This document shows positions 17,046 through 25,883 of a stretch of 45,035 nucleotides of DNA, in pieces. Below the pieces are notes generated by a model. That model saw only the letters and a list, made by a program, of their open reading frames with translations. It was not told the origin of the DNA and did not search any database. Both the position numbers and the translations under genes were made by a program. Position 1 is the stretch's first letter, and the number at the start of each line of letters is the position of its first letter. Source of the stretch: an uncultured Lachnoclostridium sp. (GTDB lineage: Bacteria > Bacillota > Clostridia > Lachnospirales > Lachnospiraceae); the NCBI GenBank assembly GCA_947369165.1, contig CANBKJ010000014.1:1-45035 (forward strand), written 5' to 3'.

Positions 17046-18632
17046 ATGAGGATAAGAAAAGCCATGGCGGTAGCACTGGCTGGTGCTCTTGTTTTGACAA
17101 CAATGGCAACAGGAACTACCAGTGAAGCTGCCAAAAAGACGAAACTTAAGACGAAAAAAGTTTCCATCTTCGTCAAGGGGAAAAAGAAGATTTCCATAAC
17201 GGGTAAAAAGGCAAAACATAAATACACCTTTACATCCAAGAAGAAAAAGATTGCCAAAGTATCCAAGACTGGTGTGATCACTGGAGTAAAAGCTGGAAAA
17301 ACTACGATCACGGTGAAGGATACCTGGAAACAGAAGGGCAAGAAGAAAACGAAGAAGCTGGGAACGATCAAGGTAACTGTTAAGAAAAAAGCAACTGTAG
17401 CACCAAAGGTTACACCAAATGTAACACAGGCACCGCCGGTTCAGACACCAATTGTAACGCAGGCACCGCCGGTTCAGACACCAGACGGTGGATCATCTAC
17501 ACCGACGCCGACGAATAAGCCGACCAACAAGCCGACGAATAAGCCAACCAACAAGCCGACATCAGCGCCGACAGAGAAACCAATCCCGACACCGACAGTT
17601 GAGATGAGTCTTGAGAAGAATCAGATCAAGCCGGGAGACACAACTACAGCTATGGTAGCTGTAAGTGCCGGTGAAGTGAAAGAGGTTACCTGGTCTGTGG
17701 AAAAAGCAGATGTTGCGGCTGCAGAGAAGGATGCCAAAGATGCTAAAAAAGCTGTGATCACGGCGAAAGCTTCAGGAGAGACAAAGATCACTGCTGAGGT
17801 GAAAGTGACAGTAGAGGGAAAAGAGTTTACTGTAAAAGCAGAGAGCAGTATTAAAGTTGCCGCAGTGGTTGTAAATCCATCCATTGAGACAGATTCTATA
17901 GAGGTAAATATAGGTGAGACCGTAGATCTGGCAGTAAATGTAGATGTAGAGACCAGCATGATCGAAAGTGTTGTGTGGACGGTGGAAGGTGATATTGCCA
18001 CTGTTGAGACGGATCCTGTAGATATCACGAAAGCTACTCTTACAGGTGCTGTGAGAGGTAAGGCAGTTGTTACGGTTACTGTTACAGTAAAGCAGGGTGA
18101 TGAGACTGCCACCAATACCGCAACAGTGAATCTCGAAGTCATTCAGCCAATCATTGAGATTGATCTCTCTACAGGTATTACGACACCTTCCTGGTTCTCA
18201 GGAGTGTCAGGTGAAGTACAGGAAGATGGTTCTTATAAGATTACCTGGGCAGAGGATTCAAGTGACTGGGCATCTGCAAAGTTTAACTTTGACGGTATGG
18301 ATCTGACAGGATACTGGTGCGTGGTTGATGCTGAGGGATGCATCGCTACGATGGAGATTCATGACAAAGAAAAGAAAGAGACAGAATACAGCAATCCATA
18401 TTCTGTTACGCAGATCAAGTATGGCCAGACATTCCCTTGGGCACTTCAGCTTTCACCGGAGAATTTGAATACTGCTGAAGTTCAGGGTGGCGGTGTAGCA
18501 GATTACACCAATGTTGGAGGAGTACAGTTTGCCAAAGGAGATCAGAAAGAAGAATTAGTTCTTACTGTGAAATCTATCAAATTCTATAAATATGAGAAAG
18601 ATATTCCTGCTGGTTTTCTTCCAGAGGCATAA
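17046..18632 (+). CDS. secreted multi-domain Ig-like surface protein 4
   Basis: A 528-residue paralogue. After the signal peptide and Lys-rich module comes a linker with four TNKP repeats (about 150-170), two Ig-like domains (185-365) and a C-terminal beta-sandwich (366-528) clearly homologous to that of protein 3 (shared LTGYxCVxDAEG, DYTNVGGV and KSIKFYKYE). It lacks the first beta-sandwich of proteins 1 and 3. ATG 17046 follows AAGGAGGGTTCAGGCGA. The TNKP repeat is a simple repeat that could change copy number by slippage. Confidence 0.88.
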   Translation: MRIRKAMAVALAGALVLTTMATGTTSEAAKKTKLKTKKVSIFVKGKKKISITGKKAKHKYTFTSKKKKIAKVSKTGVITGVKAGKTTITVKDTWKQKGKKKTKKLGTIKVTVKKKATVAPKVTPNVTQAPPVQTPIVTQAPPVQTPDGGSSTPTPTNKPTNKPTNKPTNKPTSAPTEKPIPTPTVEMSLEKNQIKPGDTTTAMVAVSAGEVKEVTWSVEKADVAAAEKDAKDAKKAVITAKASGETKITAEVKVTVEGKEFTVKAESSIKVAAVVVNPSIETDSIEVNIGETVDLAVNVDVETSMIESVVWTVEGDIATVETDPVDITKATLTGAVRGKAVVTVTVTVKQGDETATNTATVNLEVIQPIIEIDLSTGITTPSWFSGVSGEVQEDGSYKITWAEDSSDWASAKFNFDGMDLTGYWCVVDAEGCIATMEIHDKEKKETEYSNPYSVTQIKYGQTFPWALQLSPENLNTAEVQGGGVADYTNVGGVQFAKGDQKEELVLTVKSIKFYKYEKDIPAGFLPEA

Positions 18633-18659
18633 GCACTATGTGTAAGTGATCATATGTAA

Positions 18660-18691
18660 GTGGGCGCAGTTATTGCTGCGCTCACTTTTTA
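18660..18691 (+). terminator. terminator after surface protein 4
   Basis: GTGGGCGCAG (18660-18669) pairs with CTGCGCTCAC (18676-18685), one G-U-type mismatch, followed by TTTTT. Confidence 0.88.
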
Positions 18692-18776
18692 ATAGGATAA
18701 AAAAGATATCTGTTGCCGAGCGAAGAATACTCTAAATATGGTACAAATTTACTGCTTTGTATAAGAAGGACTTTAA

Positions 18777-18821
18777 ATGATACAAATAAATATTGACAAT
18801 TAGAAGAAATTGGTACATAAT
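18777..18821 (+). promoter_or_regulatory. promoter and GATACAAA box of surface protein 5
   Basis: TTGACA (18793-18798), 17-bp spacer and CATAAT (18816-18821), preceded by AAATGATACAAATAAATA. Confidence 0.82.
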
Positions 18822-18866
18822 GGAGTATATTCTTAAAACAATATTTATTAAGGAGGGTTCAGGCTA

Positions 18867-20417
18867 ATGAGGATAAGAAAAGCCGTGGCGGCAGTGCTGG
18901 CCGGTGCACTTGTTTTGACAACATTTGCAACAGGGACGACAAGTGAAGCTGCCAAAAAGACGAAACTTAAAACGAAAAAAGTTTCCATTTTCGTCAAAGG
19001 GAAAAAGAAGATTTCCATAACGGGTAAAAAGGCAAAACATAAATACACCTTTACATCCAAGAAGAAAAAGATTGCTAAAGTATCCAAGAAGGGTGTGATC
19101 ACCGGAGTAAAAGCCGGAAGCACTACCATCACGGTAAAAGACACCTGGAAACAGAAGGGCAAGAAGAAGACGAAGAAACTCGGTACAGTTAAAGTAACTG
19201 TTAAGAAAAAGACGACACCAGTTAAGACTCCGGTGGCAACACCACCAGCAGCAGTACCTGGACCAAGTCAGGCACCGGCAGCAACACCACCGGCCGGTGG
19301 CGGAAATCAGCCAGGTGTTTCAGCACCGCCTGAAAATTCGGCGACACCTGTTCCAACGGCGACGCCATCGTCTACGCCAAAAGTGACAAAAAAGCCAACA
19401 GCGACACCAACAGCTACACCGGCGGTGACACCAAAAGCTCCAAAGGCAGAGCTTACACTTGTGAAAAATAATATTAATGCAGGAAAAACAACGACTGCAG
19501 AGGTGTCAGTAAACAAAGGTACAGTGACAGATGTGTCCTGGAGTACTGCGGACGAGACGATTGCTACAGTTGAGAAGGACGCTGCTGATGCTAAAAAAGC
19601 AGTGATCACCGGAGTGGCAGCAGGTGAGACCAAGGTGATTGCAGAAGTAAAAGTGAAAGTAGAAAACACAGACTTTACTTTGAAAGTAGAAAGCGAATCC
19701 ATTAAGGTGGCGGCCAGCGATGCTCTGGTTGTAAATGCCTATGTTGAGAGCGCACCGACAGAGATGACAGTTGGTGATGAGTTTGTGCTGAAAGTAAAGG
19801 TAGATACCGGTACAATTGAAAGCATTGACTGGGCGGTGGATGGCGATGCAATAGTTGTGGCTGAGAACGAGTCGGGTGATGTGCTCAAAGCTGTAAAGGC
19901 TGGAGAGGTGACTGTTACAGGGACAGTAACCGTTAAACAGGGTGATAAAACAGCGACAGATACGGTACAGTTCACGGTCTATGTAATGGAAAAATACAAT
20001 ATACAGGATTCTGCGAATTTCTGGTGTCAGAATGCGGATATAAAGTACAATGACGATGGCACGCTGACATATACCAAACAACAGGGAGAACAGGATTGGC
20101 AGGCAGGTGAATTTGGTTTTGTCGTTCCGAGAGAAATGGTTGGTAAGTTTACAAAAGTGATCATAAAGTATAAAGATGCAACTTTGAATCCGCCAGAAAG
20201 CGAAAAAGGCTGTGGTTACGTGTTCCATTATGACGATGAGACACAGGTATCCTGGATAGAAGGCGAAGATCATTGGGATGATGCACTTAGGATTTATGGA
20301 GATGGTGAGATTGTGCTGGAGAATAAGGATCCAGACAGAGCCCTTTCTACGGTACGAATTTATGATGGTGTTTTGAACGGTCAAGTGACGATCGTGTCAG
20401 TAACATACCAGATGTAA
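18867..20417 (+). CDS. secreted multi-domain Ig-like surface protein 5
   Basis: A 516-residue paralogue that closes the array. It has a signal peptide, Lys-rich module, Pro/Thr/Ala linker (117-185), two Ig-like domains (190-372) and a C-terminal domain (373-516) unlike that of the other four (begins KYNIQDSANFWCQNADIKY, rich in Trp and Tyr), likely another beta-sandwich. The N-terminal DNA is nearly identical to that of its neighbours while the 3' end differs completely, which fits recombination between copies. ATG 18867 follows AAGGAGGGTTCAGGCTA. The function is probably adhesion or glycan binding; this is inference from domain type. Confidence 0.86.
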   Translation: MRIRKAVAAVLAGALVLTTFATGTTSEAAKKTKLKTKKVSIFVKGKKKISITGKKAKHKYTFTSKKKKIAKVSKKGVITGVKAGSTTITVKDTWKQKGKKKTKKLGTVKVTVKKKTTPVKTPVATPPAAVPGPSQAPAATPPAGGGNQPGVSAPPENSATPVPTATPSSTPKVTKKPTATPTATPAVTPKAPKAELTLVKNNINAGKTTTAEVSVNKGTVTDVSWSTADETIATVEKDAADAKKAVITGVAAGETKVIAEVKVKVENTDFTLKVESESIKVAASDALVVNAYVESAPTEMTVGDEFVLKVKVDTGTIESIDWAVDGDAIVVAENESGDVLKAVKAGEVTVTGTVTVKQGDKTATDTVQFTVYVMEKYNIQDSANFWCQNADIKYNDDGTLTYTKQQGEQDWQAGEFGFVVPREMVGKFTKVIIKYKDATLNPPESEKGCGYVFHYDDETQVSWIEGEDHWDDALRIYGDGEIVLENKDPDRALSTVRIYDGVLNGQVTIVSVTYQM

Positions 20418-20434
20418 TAAACGTCCTCTTAGTG

Positions 20435-20471
20435 AAGGCAGTGGTTTTAGTGGACCACTGCCTTTCTTTTG
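20435..20471 (+). terminator. terminator after surface protein 5
   Basis: AAGGCAGTGGT (20435-20445) pairs perfectly with ACCACTGCCTT (20454-20464), followed by TCTTTT. Confidence 0.9.
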
Positions 20472-20508
20472 ATTAGAGAGCATTGTGCCATCCCACGTAA
20501 AATAATTC

Positions 20509-20560
20509 TTGACACAGAAGAATCCATAGTATATGATATATGTAGTTTTAAAAACTACAT
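20509..20560 (+). promoter_or_regulatory. promoter and operator-like palindrome of the acyl-CoA synthetase gene
   Basis: TTGACA (20509-20514), 17-bp spacer and TATGAT (20532-20537). Immediately downstream, at the expected transcription start, is ATGTAGTTTT-A-AAAACTACAT (20540-20560), a perfect palindrome with 10-bp arms. Its position fits a repressor site; the regulator is unknown. Confidence 0.7.
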
Positions 20561-20597
20561 GAAGTAAATGTGATTACAAGGAAAGGAAGTAAATATT

Positions 20598-22352
20598 ATG
20601 GCATGTAAAGAAGGTAAAAAGTTTGGGCTGGTGGGTATCGCAGATCGGTATATTCAGACCACACTGGATGATGATGGGATTTTGTGTTCAATCTCCTATA
20701 TGAATGATGAAAATTTTAACTTTGCCTATGATGTAGTGGATGTCATGGCGAAAAAATGTCCCGATAAACTTGCAATGCTTCATGTATCCAGAGAAGGGCG
20801 CGAACGTCATTTTACCTTCCGCGATATGGCGAAGTATTCTAATAAGGCGGCGAATTATTTCAGCTATCTGGGGATTAAGAAAGGCGATAAGGTAATGCTT
20901 GTGCTCAAACGCCACTTTCAGTTCTGGTTTTCTTTGCTTGCCCTGCACAAGATCGGGGCAGTGGCGATTCCTGCCACCAATCTTCTCACTAAAAAAGATT
21001 TTGAATATCGCTTTAAGGTAGGGGAAGTGGACGCTGTGATCTGTACCGCAGATGGAGATGTTTCCCGGGAAGTAGATAAGGCAGCCTGGGGAAATTCCCG
21101 ATTGAAGACGAAAATTATGGTGGGTGGGGCCAGAGAATCCTGGCATTGTTTTAATAAAGATATTCGCTACTTTTCTGCGAATTTTACAAGACCAGAAGAG
21201 GCGCCTGGCGGTGAGGATACGATGCTGATGTTCTTTACCTCTGGTACGACTTCCTATCCAAAGATAACATCTCACAATTATAAATACCCTCTGGGACACT
21301 ACATCACAGCGAAGTACTGGCATCAGGTGGATCCTGACGGCATTCATTTTGCCATATCGGATACTGGCTGGGGAAAGGCACTCTGGGGAAAGATTTATGG
21401 ACAATGGATTTGTGAGGCACCTGTTTTTACCTATGATTTTGATGATTTTGATGCCAAAGAGATTTTGCAGATGATTGGCAAATACAGAATTACTACCTTT
21501 TGTGCACCGCCCACGGTTTACCGGGTGATGGTGCATCTGAAGCTGGAGAATTATGATCTTTCCTCGCTGCAGAACGTAACTACAGCGGGAGAGGCTCTGA
21601 ATCCTAAAATATTTGAAAAGTTTAAAGAAAAAACTGGTTTTGACATTATGGAAGGTTTTGGACAGACGGAGACGACGATGCTGATCGGCAATATCCATGG
21701 GATGACACCGAGACCGGGTTCCATGGGAAAACCTAGTCCCCTTTATGACATCTCAGTCATGAGGCCTGATGGGACCATAGCGGATTCTGGCGAAGAGGGA
21801 GAGATCGTGGTGAAGACCTCTGAGAACATTCCTAATGGACTGTTTAAGGGCTATTATGGAGATGAGGAAAAGACGGAATCGGTATGGTATGATGGTTATT
21901 ATCACACAGGGGATACCGCCTATATGGACGAAGATGGATATCTCTGGTATGTGGGGCGGGTGGATGATGTAATCAAGTCTGCTGGTTACCGCATTGGGCC
22001 ATTTGAGATCGAAAATGAGATTATGAAACTTCCCTATGTGCTGGAGTGTGCTGTGACCTCTGTGCCGGACCGGCTGCGGGGACAGGCGATCAAAGCTACC
22101 ATCGTGCTCGCCGACGGCAGTGACGGGGACGAACATATGAAAAACGATATCGTTAAGTATCTAAAGAACAATATAGCTTCTTACAAATGGCCGAAGATCG
22201 TGGACTTTGCCAAAGAGCTTCCTAAGACCATCAGTGGTAAGGTACGGAGGGCAGAGATCAAGAAAAGTGACTGGTCCGAAGACAGTGCAGCGGAGAGCGC
22301 CGGCACCAGAGAGGATGTAGAAGAAGCAGCAAAGGAAGAAAATGTAGAGTAA
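20598..22352 (+). CDS. AMP-forming acyl-CoA synthetase
   Basis: A 584-residue member of the AMP-binding (ANL) superfamily, nearest in look to medium-chain or acetyl-type acyl-CoA synthetases. Signatures: phosphate loop FFTSGTTSYPK, GEALNP, EGFGQTETT, YHTGDTAYMDEDG, and the C-terminal catalytic Lys in KTISGKVRR. It joins a carboxylic acid to CoA via an acyl-adenylate in the cytosol. Chain length cannot be told from sequence. Residues 1-40 form an unusual N-terminal extension. The last 25 residues are acidic and non-conserved. ATG follows AAGGAAGTAAATATT. It is a single gene with a palindromic operator and lies upstream of a BlaI/M56 pair. Confidence 0.9.
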   Translation: MACKEGKKFGLVGIADRYIQTTLDDDGILCSISYMNDENFNFAYDVVDVMAKKCPDKLAMLHVSREGRERHFTFRDMAKYSNKAANYFSYLGIKKGDKVMLVLKRHFQFWFSLLALHKIGAVAIPATNLLTKKDFEYRFKVGEVDAVICTADGDVSREVDKAAWGNSRLKTKIMVGGARESWHCFNKDIRYFSANFTRPEEAPGGEDTMLMFFTSGTTSYPKITSHNYKYPLGHYITAKYWHQVDPDGIHFAISDTGWGKALWGKIYGQWICEAPVFTYDFDDFDAKEILQMIGKYRITTFCAPPTVYRVMVHLKLENYDLSSLQNVTTAGEALNPKIFEKFKEKTGFDIMEGFGQTETTMLIGNIHGMTPRPGSMGKPSPLYDISVMRPDGTIADSGEEGEIVVKTSENIPNGLFKGYYGDEEKTESVWYDGYYHTGDTAYMDEDGYLWYVGRVDDVIKSAGYRIGPFEIENEIMKLPYVLECAVTSVPDRLRGQAIKATIVLADGSDGDEHMKNDIVKYLKNNIASYKWPKIVDFAKELPKTISGKVRRAEIKKSDWSEDSAAESAGTREDVEEAAKEENVE

Positions 22353-22364
22353 ACGGAATATATC

Positions 22365-22417
22365 TTGACGAAACAGGACTATTATGATAGCATTTAATAA
22401 ACTATTATGATAGTCCT
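22365..22417 (+). promoter_or_regulatory. promoter and double operator of the BlaI-M56 operon
   Basis: TTGACG (22365-22370) is followed after 17 bp by TAGCAT. The 12-mer CTATTATGATAG, itself an imperfect palindrome, occurs twice (22379-22390 and 22402-22413), and the whole block is bordered by AGGACT and AGTCCT (22375-22417). The -10 box lies between and partly within the two copies, as expected for BlaI-type autorepression. Confidence 0.75.
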
Positions 22418-22450
22418 TTTATTTAAAGGATTCAACAGGAGGGAGTTAAT

Positions 22451-22819
22451 ATGTCAGATTCAAATTATAAACTGTTTGATTCAGAGAAAAAAGTGATGGA
22501 GGTTCTCTGGGAACATGGGACGATGACCGCAGGTGATATTGTGAAGATTTTGAAGGACAGCACTGGATGGAACCGCAATACCACTTATACGGTGATCAAG
22601 AAATGCATTGCGAAGGGAGCGATCGAGAGGACAGAACCTCATTTCGCCTGTACTCCTTTGATCACCAGAGAGCAGGTTCAGGATTATGAGACCAATGAAC
22701 TGGTGGACAAGATGTTTGATGGCTCCAGGGAAAAATTCTTCGCAGCTTTTCTTAATGGAAGCAAGCTGTCTGCGGAAGAGGTAAAGAGCTTGAAGGATAT
22801 GGTGGACAAGTTGAAATAG
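22451..22819 (+). CDS. BlaI/MecI-family transcriptional repressor
   Basis: A 122-residue winged-helix repressor: EKKVMEVLWEHGTMTAGDIVKIL, then TGWNRNTTYTVIKKCIAKGAIER, the BlaI/CopY recognition region. C-terminal helices (about 80-122) dimerise. BlaI repressors are inactivated by proteolysis triggered by an M56 membrane sensor such as BlaR1, and just such a gene follows 48 nt later. ATG 22451 follows CAGGAGGGAG. The double dyad upstream is the probable autoregulatory site. Target genes besides its own operon are unknown; no beta-lactamase is visible here. Confidence 0.93.
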   Translation: MSDSNYKLFDSEKKVMEVLWEHGTMTAGDIVKILKDSTGWNRNTTYTVIKKCIAKGAIERTEPHFACTPLITREQVQDYETNELVDKMFDGSREKFFAAFLNGSKLSAEEVKSLKDMVDKLK

Positions 22820-22866
22820 ATACGTAAGACCGGAAGAAACGTTTCTGGTAAGTCAGGTGGGGCAGT

Positions 22867-24594
22867 ATGAAAATTATTTTAGAAGACAATCTATTTTATA
22901 TCAGCATGATTTCGACAGTTCTTATTTCTCTTCTGGTGGCGGCAAGATTCCTGCTGGGACGCAGAATTCACCGGGTATTTTTTTCCCTGGCGTGGATGAT
23001 TGTGCTAGTCAGGCTGCTTCTGCCACTGTGCGTCTCAGTGTCGGTGGGGTGTCCCGAGATCCTGGATCAAATAACCGGATGGATCCGCAGCGTCCCGACG
23101 GGACAATATTTTCTGATCTGGGCGGCGGGAGCAGCGGTGTCAGTCACTTTTTTTGTGGTGCGGTATGTGATGTGGGGAAGAATTCTCAGAGAGGCGCTGC
23201 CGATTCAGAAGGTGCCGGATATCGATGAAGAGATGTTTACTTTTATGGGCATCCGGGTTTACGTTTCTGACCGGATCGCTTCCCCGGTAACCTATGGGAT
23301 CTTTCAGCAGAAGGTTCTTCTGCCTAAATACTATATGGAACTGACGAGAGAACAGCTCAAATTTATCCTGATTCATGAGAAGGTACATATCGATGGACAT
23401 GACAATCTGAATAAATGTCTTGTTATACTGGCAGTGTGCATTCACTGGTTTAATCCTTTTGCCTGGCTGATGTATGTGTGTTATAACCGGGACCTGGAAC
23501 TGGCATGTGATGAAAAGGTGATTCGCCAGGTGGGAGAGGACAGCCGGAAAGATTATGCGGGTGTTCTCATCAGCCTGGCACAGGGTGGTCCTGCTGCGAA
23601 GCCGATCTATAGTGGATTTGCCCAGAATGCGGTGAAAGAACGTATCGTTATGATCATGGGCTACCGCAGGGCAAGGGTGTGGAATTATATTTTATGTGGA
23701 GTGCTGGCGCTTTTTTCTTTGGTGGTATTTGCCGTTCCGGTGAAGACGGAGGAAAAAGTGGAGCTCACTAAGCATAGCAAACCGCCCATATCTGTTCCAG
23801 AAAAGGTGGAAGAGGAGACTTTAGATGCAGTGGATGTGACCAAAGTCATAGAAGAAGATTCCATCGGCACGAAGGCGGAGGTCGTGGTGAAGACCAAAGA
23901 AGATGTATCCCTTCGCCTCAAGATACACTTTCGCAAGGAACTTGCCGTGACAAATGGAAGTTTTATATCTTTTCAGATAAAAGGTAAAGAGTGGGAGGCT
24001 GGGATTGATGATGAATACGATGGGACGGTGACGATTCCCGAGGCAGTCCGTTATAAAGGGAAAGTCTATCCTGTGAAGGGAATTGGGAACTACACGTTTT
24101 ATCAGTGCAGGAAACTTCGAAAAGTGGTGATTCCCAACACTGTTGAGGAAATTAAGGAAAAGGCATTTGAGTCCTGTGAGTCTCTGAAAACATTGCGAAT
24201 GCCGGAAAATCTCGAATTGGTTGAGGCAAATCCTTTTGTGGGATGCTGTTCTTTAAAGTGTTTTCAAGCGCCTGAGAGCACCGAAATGAAGGGACAGTAC
24301 CAGGTGAAAAAAGGTGTGCTCTATACCGATTATGGAAGATTTTTAAAGGTCTTTCCCCAGGGGAAAAAGATGAAAAAATTTGTCCTGGAAGAAGGTGTGA
24401 GCCAGATTGCTGTCTGTGGATTTTACGGGACACAGGTGGAGGAAGTTCACCTGCCGGAGTCATTGCTGAGGGTGAAGAGCTGCGCATTTCAAAATTGTCG
24501 GAACTTAAAAGTGGTACGTGCCCACCGTAATACCGTTTTTTCCGGGGATTCCCTGGCGGGGGCGTGGAGGGCACGGATTCTGCGGTATGATTAG
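22867..24594 (+). CDS. M56 (BlaR1-like) metallopeptidase with leucine-rich sensor tail
   Basis: A 575-residue membrane protein. The N-terminal half has hydrophobic segments near 10-30, 37-60, 80-102 and 185-205, and zinc motif HEKVH (His170-His174) with the downstream DLELACDE (209-216) of M56 peptidases. A further transmembrane segment at about 274-292 leads to an extracellular part (about 330-575). That part ends in BspA-type leucine-rich repeats (GNYTFYQCRKLRKVVIPN, KAFESCESLKTLRMPEN and similar). BlaR1 would have a penicillin-binding sensor there; this protein has none. It therefore probably senses another surface ligand and signals through the adjacent BlaI. The domain layout is seen; the signal is unknown. 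Confidence 0.85.
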   Translation: MKIILEDNLFYISMISTVLISLLVAARFLLGRRIHRVFFSLAWMIVLVRLLLPLCVSVSVGCPEILDQITGWIRSVPTGQYFLIWAAGAAVSVTFFVVRYVMWGRILREALPIQKVPDIDEEMFTFMGIRVYVSDRIASPVTYGIFQQKVLLPKYYMELTREQLKFILIHEKVHIDGHDNLNKCLVILAVCIHWFNPFAWLMYVCYNRDLELACDEKVIRQVGEDSRKDYAGVLISLAQGGPAAKPIYSGFAQNAVKERIVMIMGYRRARVWNYILCGVLALFSLVVFAVPVKTEEKVELTKHSKPPISVPEKVEEETLDAVDVTKVIEEDSIGTKAEVVVKTKEDVSLRLKIHFRKELAVTNGSFISFQIKGKEWEAGIDDEYDGTVTIPEAVRYKGKVYPVKGIGNYTFYQCRKLRKVVIPNTVEEIKEKAFESCESLKTLRMPENLELVEANPFVGCCSLKCFQAPESTEMKGQYQVKKGVLYTDYGRFLKVFPQGKKMKKFVLEEGVSQIAVCGFYGTQVEEVHLPESLLRVKSCAFQNCRNLKVVRAHRNTVFSGDSLAGAWRARILRYD

Positions 24595-24595
24595 T

Positions 24596-24652
24596 CAGGT
24601 GGTACGAACTGGTGCTATTGGATTGACCACGCGGTGTCAATACCTGGCTTAC
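24596..24652. repeat. imperfect inverted repeat
   Basis: Contains nested imperfect dyads (outer TTAGTCAGGT / ACCTGGCTTA, inner ATTGACCAC / GTGTCAAT). The start TCAGGTGGTACGAA resembles CCAGGTGGCGCGAA at about 31704, so it may be a decayed member of the dispersed palindrome family. It could also serve as the end signal of the preceding gene. Confidence 0.35.
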
Positions 24653-24663
24653 TGAGATAACCC

Positions 24664-24692
24664 TTGACAGTTGGAAAACAGGAGAGTAAACT
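24664..24692 (+). promoter_or_regulatory. promoter of ilvE
   Basis: TTGACA (24664-24669), 17-bp spacer, TAAACT (24687-24692). It lies about 60 nt before the chosen ilvE start. Confidence 0.6.
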
Positions 24693-24750
24693 TAAATCAG
24701 AGATGATTTGGGCGCGGCTCAAAAATAAATGGCAAAGGAAGTACGATACA

Positions 24751-25776
24751 ATGGAAAAGAAAAATATTGATTGGGCAAATCTAGGGTTCTCTTATCAGCA
24801 GACAGACAAGAGATATGTGGCGAATTATAAGGATGGTGCGTGGGATGAGGGCGGCTTGATCGAAGATCCCATGATTACAATGAGCGAGTGCGCATGTGTG
24901 CTTCAGTATGCCCAGACCTGTTTCGAGGGATTGAAGGCCTATACAGCTAAGGACGGACATATCGTATGCTTCCGCCCGGATCTGAATGCAGAACGAATGG
25001 CAAATACGGCGAAGCGTCTTGAGATGCCCGTATTTCCGGAGGATAGATTTGTAGATGCCGTTGTCGAGACCGTTCGGGCAAACGAGGGCTATGTGCCACC
25101 CTATGGTTCTGGGGCCACATTATACATCCGCCCCTATATGTTCGGCATCGGACCAGTGATCGGTGTGGCGCCGGCGACAGAATATCAGTTTCGTGTGTTC
25201 TGTACACCGGTAGGCCCATATTTTAAGGGAGGTGCGAAACCCATTACGATCCGTGTCAGTGATTTTGACCGGGCGGCACCAAATGGTACAGGACATATCA
25301 AGGCAGGGCTTAACTATGCCATGAGTCTTCATGCCATCGTGGATGCCCATGAGAAGGGGTATTCGGAAAACTTGTATCTCGATCCCAGGACGCGGACCAA
25401 GGTAGAGGAGACAGGAGGAGCGAACTTTATCTTTGTGACGAAGGATAGAAAGGTTGTTACCCCAAAATCAAACAGCATTCTTCCTTCCATCACGAGACGT
25501 TCTCTTGTATCCATCGCCAGAGACCATCTGGGAATGGAAGTGGAGGAAAGAGAAGTATATCTGGATGAATTGAAGGATTTTGCCGAGTGCGGGCTGTGTG
25601 GAACAGCGGCGGTTATTTCTCCAGTAGGAAAAATCGTGGATCATGGCAAAGAGATCTGCTTCCCAAGTGGCATGGAGCAGATGGGTGAAGTTACCAAAAA
25701 GCTCTATGATACATTGACTGGTATGCAGATGGGAAGCATCGAAGCGCCGGAGGGATGGATCAAAGTAATCCAGTGA
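24751..25776 (+). CDS. ilvE: branched-chain amino acid aminotransferase
   Basis: A 341-residue fold-type-IV PLP aminotransferase of the larger (about 340-residue) BCAT type. The PLP lysine is in GHIKAGLNYA (Lys184), followed by ENLYLDPRTRTKVEETGGANFIFV and NSILPSITRRS. It interconverts leucine, isoleucine and valine with their 2-oxo acids, using glutamate/2-oxoglutarate. The frame is open back to 24664, but AAAGGAAG lies 8 nt before ATG 24751 and the protein length then equals the family's. A promoter lies in the excluded part. The gene stands alone. Confidence 0.94.
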   Translation: MEKKNIDWANLGFSYQQTDKRYVANYKDGAWDEGGLIEDPMITMSECACVLQYAQTCFEGLKAYTAKDGHIVCFRPDLNAERMANTAKRLEMPVFPEDRFVDAVVETVRANEGYVPPYGSGATLYIRPYMFGIGPVIGVAPATEYQFRVFCTPVGPYFKGGAKPITIRVSDFDRAAPNGTGHIKAGLNYAMSLHAIVDAHEKGYSENLYLDPRTRTKVEETGGANFIFVTKDRKVVTPKSNSILPSITRRSLVSIARDHLGMEVEEREVYLDELKDFAECGLCGTAAVISPVGKIVDHGKEICFPSGMEQMGEVTKKLYDTLTGMQMGSIEAPEGWIKVIQ

Positions 25777-25803
25777 GTGCTTATACGTTCATAAAAATTT
25801 AAG

Positions 25804-25851
25804 GAAAGTATATGTTTTGGAAAAGCCTGACATATACTTTCTTTTTCTTTT
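25804..25851 (+). terminator. ilvE terminator
   Basis: GAAAGTATATGT (25804-25815) pairs perfectly with ACATATACTTTC (25830-25841), followed by TTTTTCTTTT. Confidence 0.9.
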
Positions 25852-25883
25852 ATGTTATACTATCTTAAAAAGGAGACATTATT

